A stretch of DNA of 64,000 nucleotides from Gautieria morchelliformis (GCA_015179125.1 WHVA01000046.1:186001-250000), one strand, 5' to 3'. Shown: positions 10,472 through 20,689, counted from the first letter of the stretch. The notes: generated by a model from the letters alone, not told the origin. Numbers and translations: made by a program.

Positions 10472-11602
10472 TCATTTCCTCACAATCTTCCTGATCTTTC
10501 CATATAGGGCATACCCCAGAGAGCCTAGCACGCCGCTCCCCACGACGCCACCAACGACTCCACCTGGGTTAAAAGATGCAGTCGAAGAATGAGTCGTGAA
10601 AGTGAAGGTTGTTGATGTTGATGTGGATGAGGCGGTGGTGGATGTAGCCGTACCTGAACCATCAGGAATGCCTACACCAGGCCGTCCAGTGTTAGCAATA
10701 CGTGGCCAATGAGGCACTGGGAAATGAGTATCCGCACCAGAGTCATGGCTGTTTAACGATGCAGTCGCGTTCCAAGTGCCGCTAGCCTGAGATAGAGTCA
10801 GATACGGCCAGAAGACTAAACATAATGCTTACAGTGACATTGAGATAGGCCCATGCCGGGACGGTCAAACCGGAAGGAAGTGAGGGTGGAAACCTAAGAG
10901 CGAAGAAGATCAACAACACGCTATCTGGGAAACACCAGCCATTCGCCTTACCTTGAAATAGATATATCACTAGCCGAACAATTCGTCATCCAGTCTGTCC
11001 ACCTGCAGGAATTATATATTAAAGGTAGAAAATGCCTTGGACATTATAATTGTACATACGGATTGAACAGGGCGCCTTGGCAGGCTCCACAAGCAGAAAA
11101 AACGGAGTACACCACGGTGCTGCATTGGCACGGGGACGACTCTCCCATTTTGGGTCCCGCATACGCTTGGTCAGAGGCAAGGGCTGGAACTGACCACTCG
11201 ATGGCGCGGAGGTATGGTATGAGCGTGTGCGTAAATGCTACTGTTCTGGAGCGCACGTACTCCCACTGTTGCATGCGCTTTGAAAGGCAGCAGCGACTAA
11301 AGGCGGCATGAGCTCTGGATTTCTAGCCTCATTCGCAAAAAAAAAGTACCTAAGCAAGGGCTTTGCTGTTCTTGGTTGTAAGTCTGTGCGACAAGGCTGT
11401 TAGGTTGGCTTAGTCTGTACTCGGATGTGATGCTACGCACCCAAAAATCAGTGATACAGGTCGCAGTGGTGGTCTGGCATGGGAATATGTAAATACTACC
11501 AGGTGGCTTTCCATAAGGAAGTCGACATACTACTTGTGCAGCCACCTCCCACCTCAGCGCGATACCAACGATGATGGCGACCAAGTCCAAAGTACCACGC
11601 AT
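10472..11602 (-). CDS. Cys-rich type I membrane protein, paralog A (short tail)
   Basis: Nine short exons can be read: signal peptide MRGTLDLVAIIVGIALRWEV (11602-11534); TTTATCITDFW (11473-11441); an exon with QEQQSPCL; one with LVAAAFQSACNSG; one with SSPCQCSTVVYSVFSACGAC; WTDWMTNCSASDISIS (about 11003-10952); a TVPAWAYLNVT exon; ASGTWNATASLNSHDSG; and a last exon with a Ser/Thr-rich stalk, a Gly/Val-rich TM helix and a short basic tail ending at 10472. Introns are 50-75 bp. The conserved cysteines and N-glycosylation sites suggest a disulfide-bonded surface ectodomain. Function is unknown. The cytoplasmic tail is much shorter than in paralog C: the 3' end runs into copia LTR sequence, so the gene is probably 3'-truncated. 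Confidence 0.6.
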
Positions 11603-12344
11603 TATGGTGTTCCAGAAGTAAGTATGGGGGTGACCAGACGCTTGAATGGAACATGACCACCACAGGCCAAAATATGAAATTGCATCCCAACAAAGGGCAT
11701 ACTGGCACCGGCACTCTCCGAAGTTACTGCTTCTGCCTTGGCACTGGTCGCTGTATGTAGGTGTCTACATCTGAATCCGACACGTTTGATGTGTCCCATA
11801 TGGGCCCGGGAAGTTTAGCTCTACGGAAAGTCACCCAGTACTATGTCATAACTCAATGAAAGCAAATTTATCTCACACCACATTCAGGCGATATGAACCG
11901 CGACAAATTCAGTCGGAAAGGGCGTGTACAAATTTATATTGTCCTCGGAGTGTGAGTCACTTAAGTAAATGAACTGGCAGCGCTGGGCGCCAAATTCGGT
12001 TAGAACAAGGGGCCGCCCCTGTCAAAATGGTTCAATTCTTCTTTATTGGGTGATAAAGCTACTACCACGGCGAAGGACAAAGTACATATCCGGGGGTAAG
12101 TAAGCAGAGGAGAAAAAGAAATAGTGATACATGGGCGATGGAATCCGGGGCCGATGCCAAACAAACTAAGGAAAAAGAAGCACAACACGAGTCAGGTGGG
12201 AATACAGTATGCGGAACCATTGTCGTTCGTTACCGCCCCTATTGTGCGGCCAGTACCACTCGTATAATCGCTGAGCTCGCTGCACCACCGGCGGGGTATA
12301 GGGCGTGCGCCTGTCGAGGCTGAGCTCAGATACGGCCACGCTTG
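11603..12344. other. 5' flank of paralog A; duplicated, no gene
   Basis: Sequence from 11,603 to about 11,960 is a copy of the region upstream of paralogs B (37,811-38,021 plus 38,472-38,590) and C (52,870-53,230), including the shared motif AACTCAATGAAAGCAAA. It likely held the ancestral promoter. From 12,000 to 12,344 I see no gene. Confidence 0.6.
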
Positions 12345-13537
12345 CTAACTGTGTTTGGTCAAATACCTCTTCCAATCACAGCCTTTGCCTGTCCACCAAC
12401 CAATTCCAGTACCCTGCAAGTTTGGAAACCGTGAACGGGACTCTAGCGTCCTCGTTAGCGCGCCTACTGGGTCAGTTCGGTGATGTCCCTGATAATATGT
12501 CGGGCCCCATCGAGACTTCGATCGAGTGCCATCAAATGCGGCAAAGTCGATACCTCCAATGTTGAACTCATAGGGATCGTCGGTTGGGGATATCGCTGCG
12601 TGCAGAGGGTCAGTGTTGAAAGCCATGTTATTTTTCGAGTCGTTGGGGGACCAACCGAGTGGATAGTTCCCGGCGGTCGGGACTGGCAAGTATTGCTATG
12701 CAGGTCGTGAATAAAACGATTTTGAGGTGCAAAAATAGGAAAGAAACCAACCTGTTGACCAGCAAAGTCTGCCATGTCAGGAAGCCCATGCCAAAGAGCG
12801 TTGACCTCTTGGTCGTCCAGTTGGTTATAGGGCCAGTCGGACCCCGAGTGTGGCAGTAACAGCTCACTGTCCAGAGGAACAACCAGCGATGGGATTGCAG
12901 CAGTGGCAGGGAAAGGTGGGTATGGGAAGGGGCTGGCAGAGGGTAGGAGAAACGGGTGATCGCCGGGTGGGGTTGGATAGTCAGTGGCAGGGGTGAACCA
13001 TGGCGTGACGGCAGGAAGCTGCTGTGCGTGGAATTGGTCCACTGGAGGCATAGATGCCTCAGATGTAAGAAGAGGAGATGGTCTGGCGGGACCAAAACGC
13101 GCTTCGGTGGTGTACAGCGGCGGGGGGTCCTGGGTGGCACTGGCCCGGGCACGCGTTCGAGCCCTTGGTTTACGCATAGCGCGCTCTCGCTCCTTCTCGA
13201 CGCGCAGACGATCTTTGTGGGCCTTCTTCATGGGACGGAAACGGTAGGCGGCATAGGCGATCTGGTGCTCGGCCTTCTCAATGTCGCTGAGCCGTTCACA
13301 CTCAGTGCGAACTTCTGGCGTTTCTTCTCTCCACATTTTACCGACGATTGTCGGTAAAATGTGGAGAGAAGAAACGGCTCCGTGGCATTCGTCAGTTTGA
13401 AATCTCAGAAGCTGGGTCAACTCCTCGACTTTCGCACACCGATAGATGATCCAGGCATTATGAGGACGGGGTGGGTTGGCCATAGACCCCGTAGGAGAGG
13501 CGCGATGGCTAGAGGTGGCTGTGCGCGCTGGAGTCAT
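12345..13537 (-). pseudogene. HMG-box gene, copy 1 (broken box)
   Basis: MATA-type HMG-box regulator with start MTPARTATSSHRASP at 13537, one intron (12,696-12,751, GT...AG) and a second exon to 12345. The HMG box begins PPRPHNAWIIYRCAKVEELTQ and ends with FERLSDIEKAEHQ-like sequence (here CERLSDIEKAEHQ), but its middle helix (RGMRQSEISQ in copies 2 and 3) is replaced by LRFQTDECHGAVSSLHILPT because that DNA has been inverted (see 13,319-13,376). Exon 2 carries a 4-nt loss near 12,520 relative to copy 3, so the C-terminus reads on in another frame to 12345. DNA binding is expected to be lost. A basic RKPRARTRARA segment and a Pro-rich region follow the box as in the other copies. Confidence 0.75.
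13319..13376. repeat. Perfect inverted repeat, 27-bp arms, 4-bp loop
   Basis: Left arm 13,319-13,345 and right arm 13,350-13,376 are exact reverse complements around GATT. The right arm continues into a segment (to about 13,410) that is the HMG helix-2 coding sequence in reversed orientation. This is a snap-back inversion scar inside the HMG box. Confidence 0.95.
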
Positions 13538-13709
13538 GGAGGGCAGTGTGGTGTGTGAGAAAGCAGATGAGGACCGGGCGTTGTGGTAGTGGTAGAAAGA
13601 AGGAGACAATGCTTTGCACCAATAAGGTTCAACAAAGTTTGTTGAGTCTGCACTCTGATTAGCTCAGGCGTTTAGATTAGACAATATTAGTTTGTAATAT
13701 ATATTAGCT

Positions 13710-15130
13710 ATGGAGTATGCCGAACTTATAATCCTATACTACCAGGAGCGTGAGAATATATTGTCACAAGCGCATCCACTCCAGCCCACAACCATTTGTC
13801 CATTCCAGCCGACGCCCACCGCATCATATGTAAGTATGCCACCTATCCCCCTCACAGTCTTTTATACACTCCTATAATTTCACAAGCAGGCTAGCTTGTC
13901 TGGGGCATTGCAGTGTCACTATCAGGGCAGCTGGATGCAATCCAGAATCTCAGGTTGGTTGCAGTTGGTCGCAAAAGAGACCAAGGAGGAGCAGAAGGAG
14001 CAGGAAAAAGAAGTGAGTTAAAAGGGCTTGATAGAATATCTTCATTATATAATGAACAGGCTCAGAATGTGTCTGAATCTGTGCGACTGGCCATAGTGAC
14101 TGGCGAGCGGCCAAGGCACAAGCGCCGACGTTTAGTGATGGGCACGGCCCGGCCCAGGCCGCGGCTTAGCCCGAGCCGAGCCCCCGAAAGCCCGAGCCGG
14201 GCCAGGCCCAAGCCGTTGACCCGCCGGGCTTCCGGGCCTGGCTCGAGTTTTGACAAGCCCAAGCCGGGCCCTGAAGCCGCGGCCTCGTAGGCGCCCGCCG
14301 GCACCGCTGCCGCCCGGCGCTTCTCCTCCTTCCGCCCCACCATCCCGCCAGCGCCTTGAAAATCCCGCCCCCACCCCCGCCATCTCCTTCCTTCACCTGT
14401 ACCCTGCAGCGAGAGCAGCGCGGTACGGGCCTTGCTCCTCCGTGTGGGTGTGCGGGTGCGTGTGGGCGTCTGCATGGGGGTGGGCGTGCACATGCGGCTG
14501 CGTGTGCGTGTGCGTATGGGGCTGCAGGTGCGTGGAGGGGGGGTGGGGGGATGGGCATGCTTGTTTGGCCGTGCCAGCGGCGGCGGCGGCGGGTGGTGGT
14601 GCTGTTGTTGGAGGTGCAACACATGTCTAGTTCCCCACCAACAGGCCGCGGCCCAAGCCGGGCTTAGCCCGAGCCGAGCCGGGCCTGCAGGTGAGGGCCT
14701 GGCTCAGGATTTGGGAAGCCCGAGCCCGAGCAGGCCGGGCCCAAGCCCGGGCTTTGGGGCCGAGCCGGGCCCTGCCCATCACTACCGACATTCACAGTCG
14801 CCATCATGTGATGATTCTGGCGAGGAGAATGAAGGGAGCGCAGTGGTGAGAACATGTGGGACAGAGACATGTGAGGGCTCAGGATGCAAACATTCACGTC
14901 CGAGAACCAGGCGAAGGACAGAAATGGCACAGATGGTGGAGTTCCTGGAGGAAGCGCGTGCAGAGGAGAGGAAAGCGCGTGACGAGGAGAAGAAAGCGCG
15001 TGCGGAAGAACGTGAGGAGGAGAGGAAGGCACGCAATGCGCTTCTTGAGGAGACACGTCGCGCGAATGACCGGCAGGAGAGGACAAATGCGGCCCTTCTG
15101 GATATCTTGCGGCAAGCGCTCCTCAATTAG
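13710..15130 (+). pseudogene. Coiled-coil protein gene split by a MITE
   Basis: Three exons read in frame: 13,710-13,829 (MEYAELIILYYQEREN...), 13,890-14,012 and 14,060-15,130, with GT-AG introns of 60 and 47 bp. The third exon is interrupted at 14,132 by a 652-bp MITE; joining across one copy of the target duplication gives continuous frame KRRRHSQSPSCDDSG. The C-terminus is a long charged helix (EEARAEERKARDEE, ALLEETRRANDRQERTN) ending RQALLN. Such arginine/glutamate-rich tails occur in Myb/SANT-like accessory proteins of DNA transposons, but no DNA-binding domain is evident, so this is only a suggestion. With the MITE present the protein is disrupted unless it is spliced out. Confidence 0.6.
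14133..14784. mobile_element. hAT-type MITE (652 bp, GC-rich)
   Basis: Terminal inverted repeats TAGTGATGGGCACGGCCCGG and the complement of GGGCCCTGCCCATCACTA bound a very GC-rich segment full of CCGAGCC/GGCCCGG units. The flanks CCGACGTT (14,125-14,132) and CCGACATT (14,785-14,792) form an 8-bp target duplication with one mismatch, as for hAT. Long open frames inside come from base composition. A related terminus, TAGTGATGCACGGGCCGGGC, starts the hAT element at 22,023. Confidence 0.85.
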
Positions 15131-15249
15131 TTTTCGATTGTTTTAGATTCTATCATGTGGGAAATATTAGTTCATTGGGCGGCAATATTACTGTACGGTA
15201 ATATGAGATTATCGTACATAATATATACTACAAACTAATATACTCTATT

Positions 15250-16178
15250 GACATGAACGACTGAGGAGGGACGGCGGGGTTAGAAAAGGATAAGCCGCCA
15301 CGTATGTGGGTCCGTGTGGACCGTGTGACATCGTAGTTCCAACAAGGTTCCGAAAATGAGTCCTGAGCGAGGCGGCGGGCCACATACCGTGCATGGACTG
15401 AACAAGGCAAGTTATAAGCAACGGCCGTCGACTACGCTTTGTTGCTATGGATGCTGTGGACAAGATAAAATGCCTGGAGGCGCGACAACGGCGAGGTGAG
15501 TGCTCAACTGAGCGAGACAAAGGATGGCTGAGGGTGGAAAAGCTGGACGCTAAGAACGCGTCCTTATAGGTGCAGTGTCTGAGATCCAGTGAGAATCCAC
15601 ATGTATAGCACCTTCTTGTCTCCTCCTTTGCGTCTCACGCAGTGCTGTGGACATTGCTTTCAAGGTCCCGCAGAAAGTACGGTGACCGCAACTGGTCTAG
15701 AGAGCTAAAGCCTTATATATAGTAGCCATCAACGCCCATATCGGTCATACCCTTGTCTCCACGAGGCCATTGCCTTGACCACGCATGCTGGCAGCAGCGG
15801 AGATCAAACAGTCGCTTACGCTTGGTTTCCGACCCTCGTGCACAATGTCTCCCAGGTCCAGTATTGCGGGTACTCAGTACCACTGTGCACCTATCTATCT
15901 ATTATCTGACCCTGGTTCTCCGAGGTCTGGCTGTGATCGGGAAGAAAAGTGAAGATCCTACCTCAGGCCGCTCTGTCGTTGAAGTTCTCTAGCCAGCCCT
16001 GTTGCTACCGTGCTCGCTTCCCGATGCATTCACCGCGATTCAATCTCAACATGGTATCGATTTGAGTTCTGTCCCATTCGACTCCCTTAGCCAAGATCCC
16101 GATCTCCCTGCTATGACAGCCGTCCCCGCCGCTTGCTCGTATTATCTGCTGGTACCTCACGCCAGCTTATCCCCAAAC
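15250..16178. repeat. Host segment duplicated at 47,390-48,187
   Basis: Colinear match with the 47.4-48.2 kb region, including GGCGGCGGGCCACATACCGT and the TTATATATAGTAGCCATCAA motif near 15,715/47,755. No confident gene: short plus-strand frames differ between copies and carry indels. The segment ends exactly at the copia target site CAAAC. Confidence 0.7.
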
Positions 16179-16401
16179 TGTAGAACGAAGGAGTAAATAT
16201 GATCTGATATTCTACCTTGATCTCAAGTAGATCGTTCCTTTATATACAAATTATAATGTCCATTATATTACCAATCCCTTCGAGCTGCTGTGCCGATGCG
16301 ATGCCGGCGCACCAGCAACCCGGGGTCGAGAGCGATCTCGAACCTCCGGCTAAATGCGTGCCGGCTCTGCCTCGGCGGTGTTATCGTCCCGATTACTAAC
16401 A
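16179..16401 (-). repeat. 3' LTR of the copia element
   Basis: Minus-strand TGTTAGTAATC...CGTTCTACA, 223 bp; same as 20,462-20,684. It contains the polyprotein stop codon at 16,350 and a TATATA stretch likely used as promoter in the 5' copy. Confidence 0.95.
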
Positions 16402-19400
16402 CTCCCCCTCAGCGAGAAGTCCCTTCGGTAAAATCCCAATTTCCCTAATAGATACCTATGTTGGTGCATGTCTAATCCCTTTGTAAATATGTCCGCTATG
16501 TTCTCCTTCGTCGGTACGTATGTAAGTGATGCCTCGTGAGAGGCCACTTTCTCACGGATAAAATGATATGCGACATTGATATGTTTGGTACGCGCATGAT
16601 ACGTTGCGTCATGCGATAGTGTAATGGCGCCTAGATTGTCTGATCGAAGTGACGTGGGCTGGGTTTGATCGATTCCAAGTTCCTCGATGAAACGCCTCAG
16701 CCAGATTAATTGCTTGGCGCCCTCGGTAAGTGCCATGTATTCGGCCTCCGTGGTAGATAGCGCGATCGTTCGCTGCTTCTTCGAGCTCCATGCAATGGTT
16801 CCTCCTCCTAGCATAGCTACATAGCCACTAATAGATAGTGCGTCGTTTCTATTAGCATAATCCGAGTCGACAAATATTTCGAGGTCGAGACCAGCGTCTC
16901 GTCGGAATGTTATGCCGTCGTCACGTGACCCTTTGAGGTACCTGAGCGCGTGTTTGATCGCCGTCCAGTGCTCGGGTCCATAAGTAGTAGTGAATTGGCT
17001 CAAGTGTTGTACGGTAAAAGCCAAATCAGGTCGCGTGCTGAGTGCTGCATACATGAGTGATCCGATCGCTTTGGCATAGGGTACTTCGGCAGTTGGACCT
17101 GTTGAGTCCATGGGTGTCGTGAGTTTGATCATTTTATGCAGGGGTGTAGATACCGAATGAGCCGTTGTCATGTTGAATCGATCGAGTATGATGTCGATGT
17201 AATGTCCTTGAGACATGATCAGTGTTCCCTCATCCCTATTCCTCTCAACTCTAATTCCCAAGATTTTCTTCATTTCTCCTAGATCTGTTAAGGGGAATTT
17301 TCCATGAAGCTCCCCCTTGAGCTTAATCATCCCTCCCTTGGAGTCAGCAAATAGTCCGAAGTCGTCCACATATACTGATATGACTTCGATTGAGTCCTTA
17401 TCTTGTCTGATGTAGACGCATTCATCGGCTGTACTTTGATGGAAGCCGAGATCGAGTAGTAATTTGCGTAAGCGCTGATGCCAAGCTCGTCCCGATTGTT
17501 TGAGTCCGTAGAGCGCTCTGTATATTCTTAGAACGCGTCCAGATCCATCATCAAATCCGTCGGGCTGGCGCATGTAGATCTCCTCATCTATAGTTGAATT
17601 GAGGTAGGCGCCTTTGACATCCATCATTTCGATTTCCCAATCGAGTGTGTTTGCGATCGCCAATAGAACACGTAGTGAATCGAATTTGACCACGGGTGAA
17701 GTTATCTCGTAGTAGTCCATTCCTGGCCTCTGTGTGAATCCTTGAGCCACAACCCTTGCTTTAGCCTTATCGAATTGTCCGTCCGGTTGTGTTTTGACAG
17801 CGTATACCCATCGGCAACCGATAGCTACTCGTCCGGGTGGTAGTTCTGTTAATTCCCATGTTCTTAACGTTTTGTGTTGTTCCATCTCAATTTCCATTGC
17901 TTTCTCCCAGATCGGCGCATCATCACGTGATACCGCCGTTCTGTAATTCTCAGGTTCAGTGACGATTTCTCTCGTTATGTAAACCTGCTCGGTGCGTCCT
18001 GAATTATTCAGCTTCCGGTAATCCGGTCTTTGAGTGATACGCGCGCTCCGTCGGATCTCTGGAGCTGGCGCTTGTTCAGGTGGATCAGGAACGGGTGTCG
18101 TGTGGGGTGATGACGTCTGTGGGGTAGATGTGATCGGGTCCGGCACATGCTCGCGCGGTGAGTGCTCCCCCTCGAGCGGTGCCGTGTCGTCATCGTCGTT
18201 ATCTGGGATAGGGTAGAGTCGGTTGTCATTTTCGTCGAATGTGATATTTCTCGAAATTTGAACATGTTTTGAGGCTTTATTGTAATACCTCCATGCTTTT
18301 GCATGTTCTGCTACTCCGACGAAGATGTGTTCTTCTGCCTTTGGATCAAGTTTAGCTCGTCGTTGATCCGGCACCATAACCCAACAATTTGTCCCGAATT
18401 CCTCTAGACGTGCTATGTTCGGCTTCTTGCCGAATAGTGCCTGGAACGGCGTTGCGTCATCTCCAAGCGCTCGCGTGGGTGATCGGTTTTTGATGTAACA
18501 CGCGTAAGCCACGGCCTCGGGCCAGAGTATTTTAGGCAGGTTCTTGGCAAATATCATTGCCCGTGCGTGCTCGAGTAAGGTTCGGTTGAGTCGTTCGGCG
18601 ATTCCATTCTGGGCTGGGGAGTATGGAGCTGTGGTCTCCATGATAATGCCATATTTTGCACAAAATTCCTTGAAATTCTTATTGACATATTCCCCTCCAT
18701 TATCTGAGCGAAACCTCTTCAGTTTCTGACCTGTTTGGGTCTCGAGGAATGCCTTGTACGTCTCGAAGTGTTTGAGCGCTTCATCTTTGGCGCTCCCAAA
18801 ATAGATGACCGTGTACCTGGATTTGATGTCCGTGAAAGAATAAAAGTATTTTTCACGTGATGGTCCCTCGGTCTGGGCAGGTCCCCATACATCGGATACT
18901 GTCAGGTCACCGACCTGTTCTACAGTGTCCTCGGCTCTTTTGGGGAATGGCTCCACATGCCGTTTGCCTTGTATGCATGCCTTGCACTGGCTCGGCTCGT
19001 TTGACTCGTCGATCTCGAGTCCAGTAACTAGGTCGTTAGATTTCAACAATTTTATGGAGTTTATGTTGACGTGCCCTAGTATCCTGTGCCATTTATCCCA
19101 TGACCGTCCCTTTGCCGCTGCGGCAAAGTCCCGTGCCTCGACTGATCGAGTGACCCGTGCCTTCATACAGAACAGCCGCCCGCGCTTCTGTCCCTGTGCA
19201 AAGGTAACTCCGGCGCGTGATTTGAATTCGACGCCGGTGCCTGAAAAAGTGGCTGTGTTGCCCTTATCAGTCAGACGCCCTACGCTGATAAGGTTGTTCG
19301 GCGCATCCGGTGCATGCTTGACGTCACGTAGTTCGATCGTGTTCGTCTTGGCACCGATCTTGAATTCCATGTATATAGTGCCTCGGCCTTGTGTATGTAG

Positions 19401-20372
19401 TACCGCGCCGGGTGAAATTCCTTCGATTTCCGATGGTTCCTCGGCATAGCTAGCGAAATCATTTCGGCTTCGAGCTATATGTGTTGTTGCCGCTGAATCG
19501 GCTAGCCAGTCGGATGCAGATATAGCACTGTATGCTACCTCCTTAGATACAAATGCGAAGTCTTTTTCTTCTGCTTGTTTGACTGTTTCTTTGTTCCCTG
19601 ATTTGAACCATTTCGGTGCTTGGCCTTCCTTGCCGCCACCTTTCGCCCAACAGTCCTTCACGTAATGACCCTTCTTGCCGCAATTTCGGCACTTTCCCTT
19701 TGTTGCTCCTGAGTCATCTTTCCTAGGTCTGTGACGTTGTTGCGCCTTAAGCGCCGTCTGCCGTGCCGATCCAGCTTTCCGTGCTCGATCCTCATCGAGG
19801 ACCCGAGCTATTAATATATCAGCTGTTGTCCCGGCTCCACTGGCGTTTACTGCCGTAATAAACGCCGACCAAGAATCTGGTAATGACGTCAGCAACGTGT
19901 TCGAGAACTCGGTGTCACTGATGTAATGTCCCCGCGCATTCAATTCCTGTTGAATGCCGCGGAGCTTGCGTACGTGCTCCTCCATGTTCGCGCCGTCCTC
20001 GGCAAGCGTCCGGAAGAAATCTCTTCGGAGATTTACAATCCCCACTGCTCCCTTAGATTCGAATATAGCTTGTAGACTAGTCCATACAGCAAACGCAGAC
20101 ATCGTCTGATTGATGTAAACTAGTTGTTCATCGGCAACTCTGAGGCAAATCTCTTTTCTAGCCTTCTTGTCCTTCCTTCTCCAATCGTCGATCTCCTGCT
20201 GTTCGGTCGCAGTGACGTTGTCGGCATCTGCCGGTCTCGGTTCCGTCTCCCTGCCGATAGCCACGTCCCACAGATCTGAGTCATCGAGTATCCACTCGAG
20301 CCGCCGGCGCCACGCCGCGTAATTATCCCCGTTCAAGGGATCGATCTTGTACGTGTTATTGCTACTCGACAT
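16350..20372 (-). CDS. Ty1/copia Gag-Pol polyprotein (1,340 aa)
   Basis: One uninterrupted frame encodes, in copia order: gag with UBN2-type domain (residues 1-210); zinc knuckle CRNCGKKGHYVKDC (about 228-241); aspartic protease with LADSAATTHIA (about 290-300); gag-pre-integrase with WHRILGH (about 428); integrase with the DDE core (FTDIKS near 515, SDNGGEY near 556, NGIAERLNRTL near 590); reverse transcriptase with VYAVKTQPDGQFDKAKARVV and the catalytic YVDDFG; and RNase H with VDSDYANRNDAL and TTEAEYMAL. Start chosen as the first ATG (MSSSNNTYKIDPLNGDNYAA), typical of copia gag, 90 bp from the 5' LTR. The last 17 codons lie inside the 3' LTR. All catalytic motifs are present. Confidence 0.97.
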   Translation of the reverse strand: MSSSNNTYKIDPLNGDNYAAWRRRLEWILDDSDLWDVAIGRETEPRPADADNVTATEQQEIDDWRRKDKKARKEICLRVADEQLVYINQTMSAFAVWTSLQAIFESKGAVGIVNLRRDFFRTLAEDGANMEEHVRKLRGIQQELNARGHYISDTEFSNTLLTSLPDSWSAFITAVNASGAGTTADILIARVLDEDRARKAGSARQTALKAQQRHRPRKDDSGATKGKCRNCGKKGHYVKDCWAKGGGKEGQAPKWFKSGNKETVKQAEEKDFAFVSKEVAYSAISASDWLADSAATTHIARSRNDFASYAEEPSEIEGISPGAVLHTQGRGTIYMEFKIGAKTNTIELRDVKHAPDAPNNLISVGRLTDKGNTATFSGTGVEFKSRAGVTFAQGQKRGRLFCMKARVTRSVEARDFAAAAKGRSWDKWHRILGHVNINSIKLLKSNDLVTGLEIDESNEPSQCKACIQGKRHVEPFPKRAEDTVEQVGDLTVSDVWGPAQTEGPSREKYFYSFTDIKSRYTVIYFGSAKDEALKHFETYKAFLETQTGQKLKRFRSDNGGEYVNKNFKEFCAKYGIIMETTAPYSPAQNGIAERLNRTLLEHARAMIFAKNLPKILWPEAVAYACYIKNRSPTRALGDDATPFQALFGKKPNIARLEEFGTNCWVMVPDQRRAKLDPKAEEHIFVGVAEHAKAWRYYNKASKHVQISRNITFDENDNRLYPIPDNDDDDTAPLEGEHSPREHVPDPITSTPQTSSPHTTPVPDPPEQAPAPEIRRSARITQRPDYRKLNNSGRTEQVYITREIVTEPENYRTAVSRDDAPIWEKAMEIEMEQHKTLRTWELTELPPGRVAIGCRWVYAVKTQPDGQFDKAKARVVAQGFTQRPGMDYYEITSPVVKFDSLRVLLAIANTLDWEIEMMDVKGAYLNSTIDEEIYMRQPDGFDDGSGRVLRIYRALYGLKQSGRAWHQRLRKLLLDLGFHQSTADECVYIRQDKDSIEVISVYVDDFGLFADSKGGMIKLKGELHGKFPLTDLGEMKKILGIRVERNRDEGTLIMSQGHYIDIILDRFNMTTAHSVSTPLHKMIKLTTPMDSTGPTAEVPYAKAIGSLMYAALSTRPDLAFTVQHLSQFTTTYGPEHWTAIKHALRYLKGSRDDGITFRRDAGLDLEIFVDSDYANRNDALSISGYVAMLGGGTIAWSSKKQRTIALSTTEAEYMALTEGAKQLIWLRRFIEELGIDQTQPTSLRSDNLGAITLSHDATYHARTKHINVAYHFIREKVASHEASLTYVPTKENIADIFTKGLDMHQHRYLLGKLGFYRRDFSLRGSVSNRDDNTAEAEPARI

Positions 20373-20461
20373 CGTTGATCGGTATTGAGTTGGTGGAGTA
20401 TAGGGTGTAGTTGGAGTAAGCTAGATTTGTAGTAGTTTAGTTATGCGCGGGGCCCATAACC

Positions 20462-20684
20462 TGTAGAACGAAGGAGTAAATATGATCTGATATTCTACCT
20501 TGATCTCAAGTAGATCGTTCCTTTATATACAAATTATAATGTCCATTATATTACCAATCCCTTCGAGCTGCTGTGCCGATGCGATGCCGGCGCACCAGCA
20601 ACCCGGGGTCGAGAGCGATCTCGAACCTCCGGCTAAATGCGTGCCGGCTCTGCCTCGGCGGTGTTATCGTCCCGATTACTAACA
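20462..20684 (-). repeat. 5' LTR of the copia element
   Basis: 223-bp copy identical by eye to 16,179-16,401; it should drive transcription towards lower coordinates. The primer-binding-like site follows at 20,449-20,461. Confidence 0.95.
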
Positions 20685-20689
20685 CAAAC

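Larger units (their letters stand above)
13685..15240. mobile_element. Candidate inverted-repeat element carrying a coiled-coil gene
   Basis: Inverted repeats TATTAGTTTGTAATATATAT (13,685-13,704, extending to 13,706) and its near-complement at 15,219-15,240 bracket the coiled-coil gene. The corresponding position next to HMG copy 3 (about 47,310-47,380) lacks this segment, so it was gained in copy 1 (or lost in copy 3). True element ends and target duplication were not found, so this may be only part of a DNA transposon. Confidence 0.4.
16179..20684 (-). mobile_element. Complete Ty1/copia retrotransposon
   Basis: A 4,506-bp element on the minus strand with two 223-bp LTRs that I see as identical, an intact 1,340-codon polyprotein, a primer-binding-like GGTTATGGGCCCC directly after the 5' LTR, a polypurine tract GCTGAGGGGGAG directly before the 3' LTR, and a perfect 5-bp target duplication CAAAC (16,174-16,178 and 20,685-20,689). 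The paralogous locus at about 48,180-48,190 reads CCCCAAACAACC, an empty site. Identical LTRs imply recent insertion and possible activity. Confidence 0.97.

Noticed and set aside
14166..14624. Several overlapping long frames on both strands
   Set aside because: They come from the GC-rich repetitive body of the hAT MITE, which has TIRs and a target duplication and no domain.
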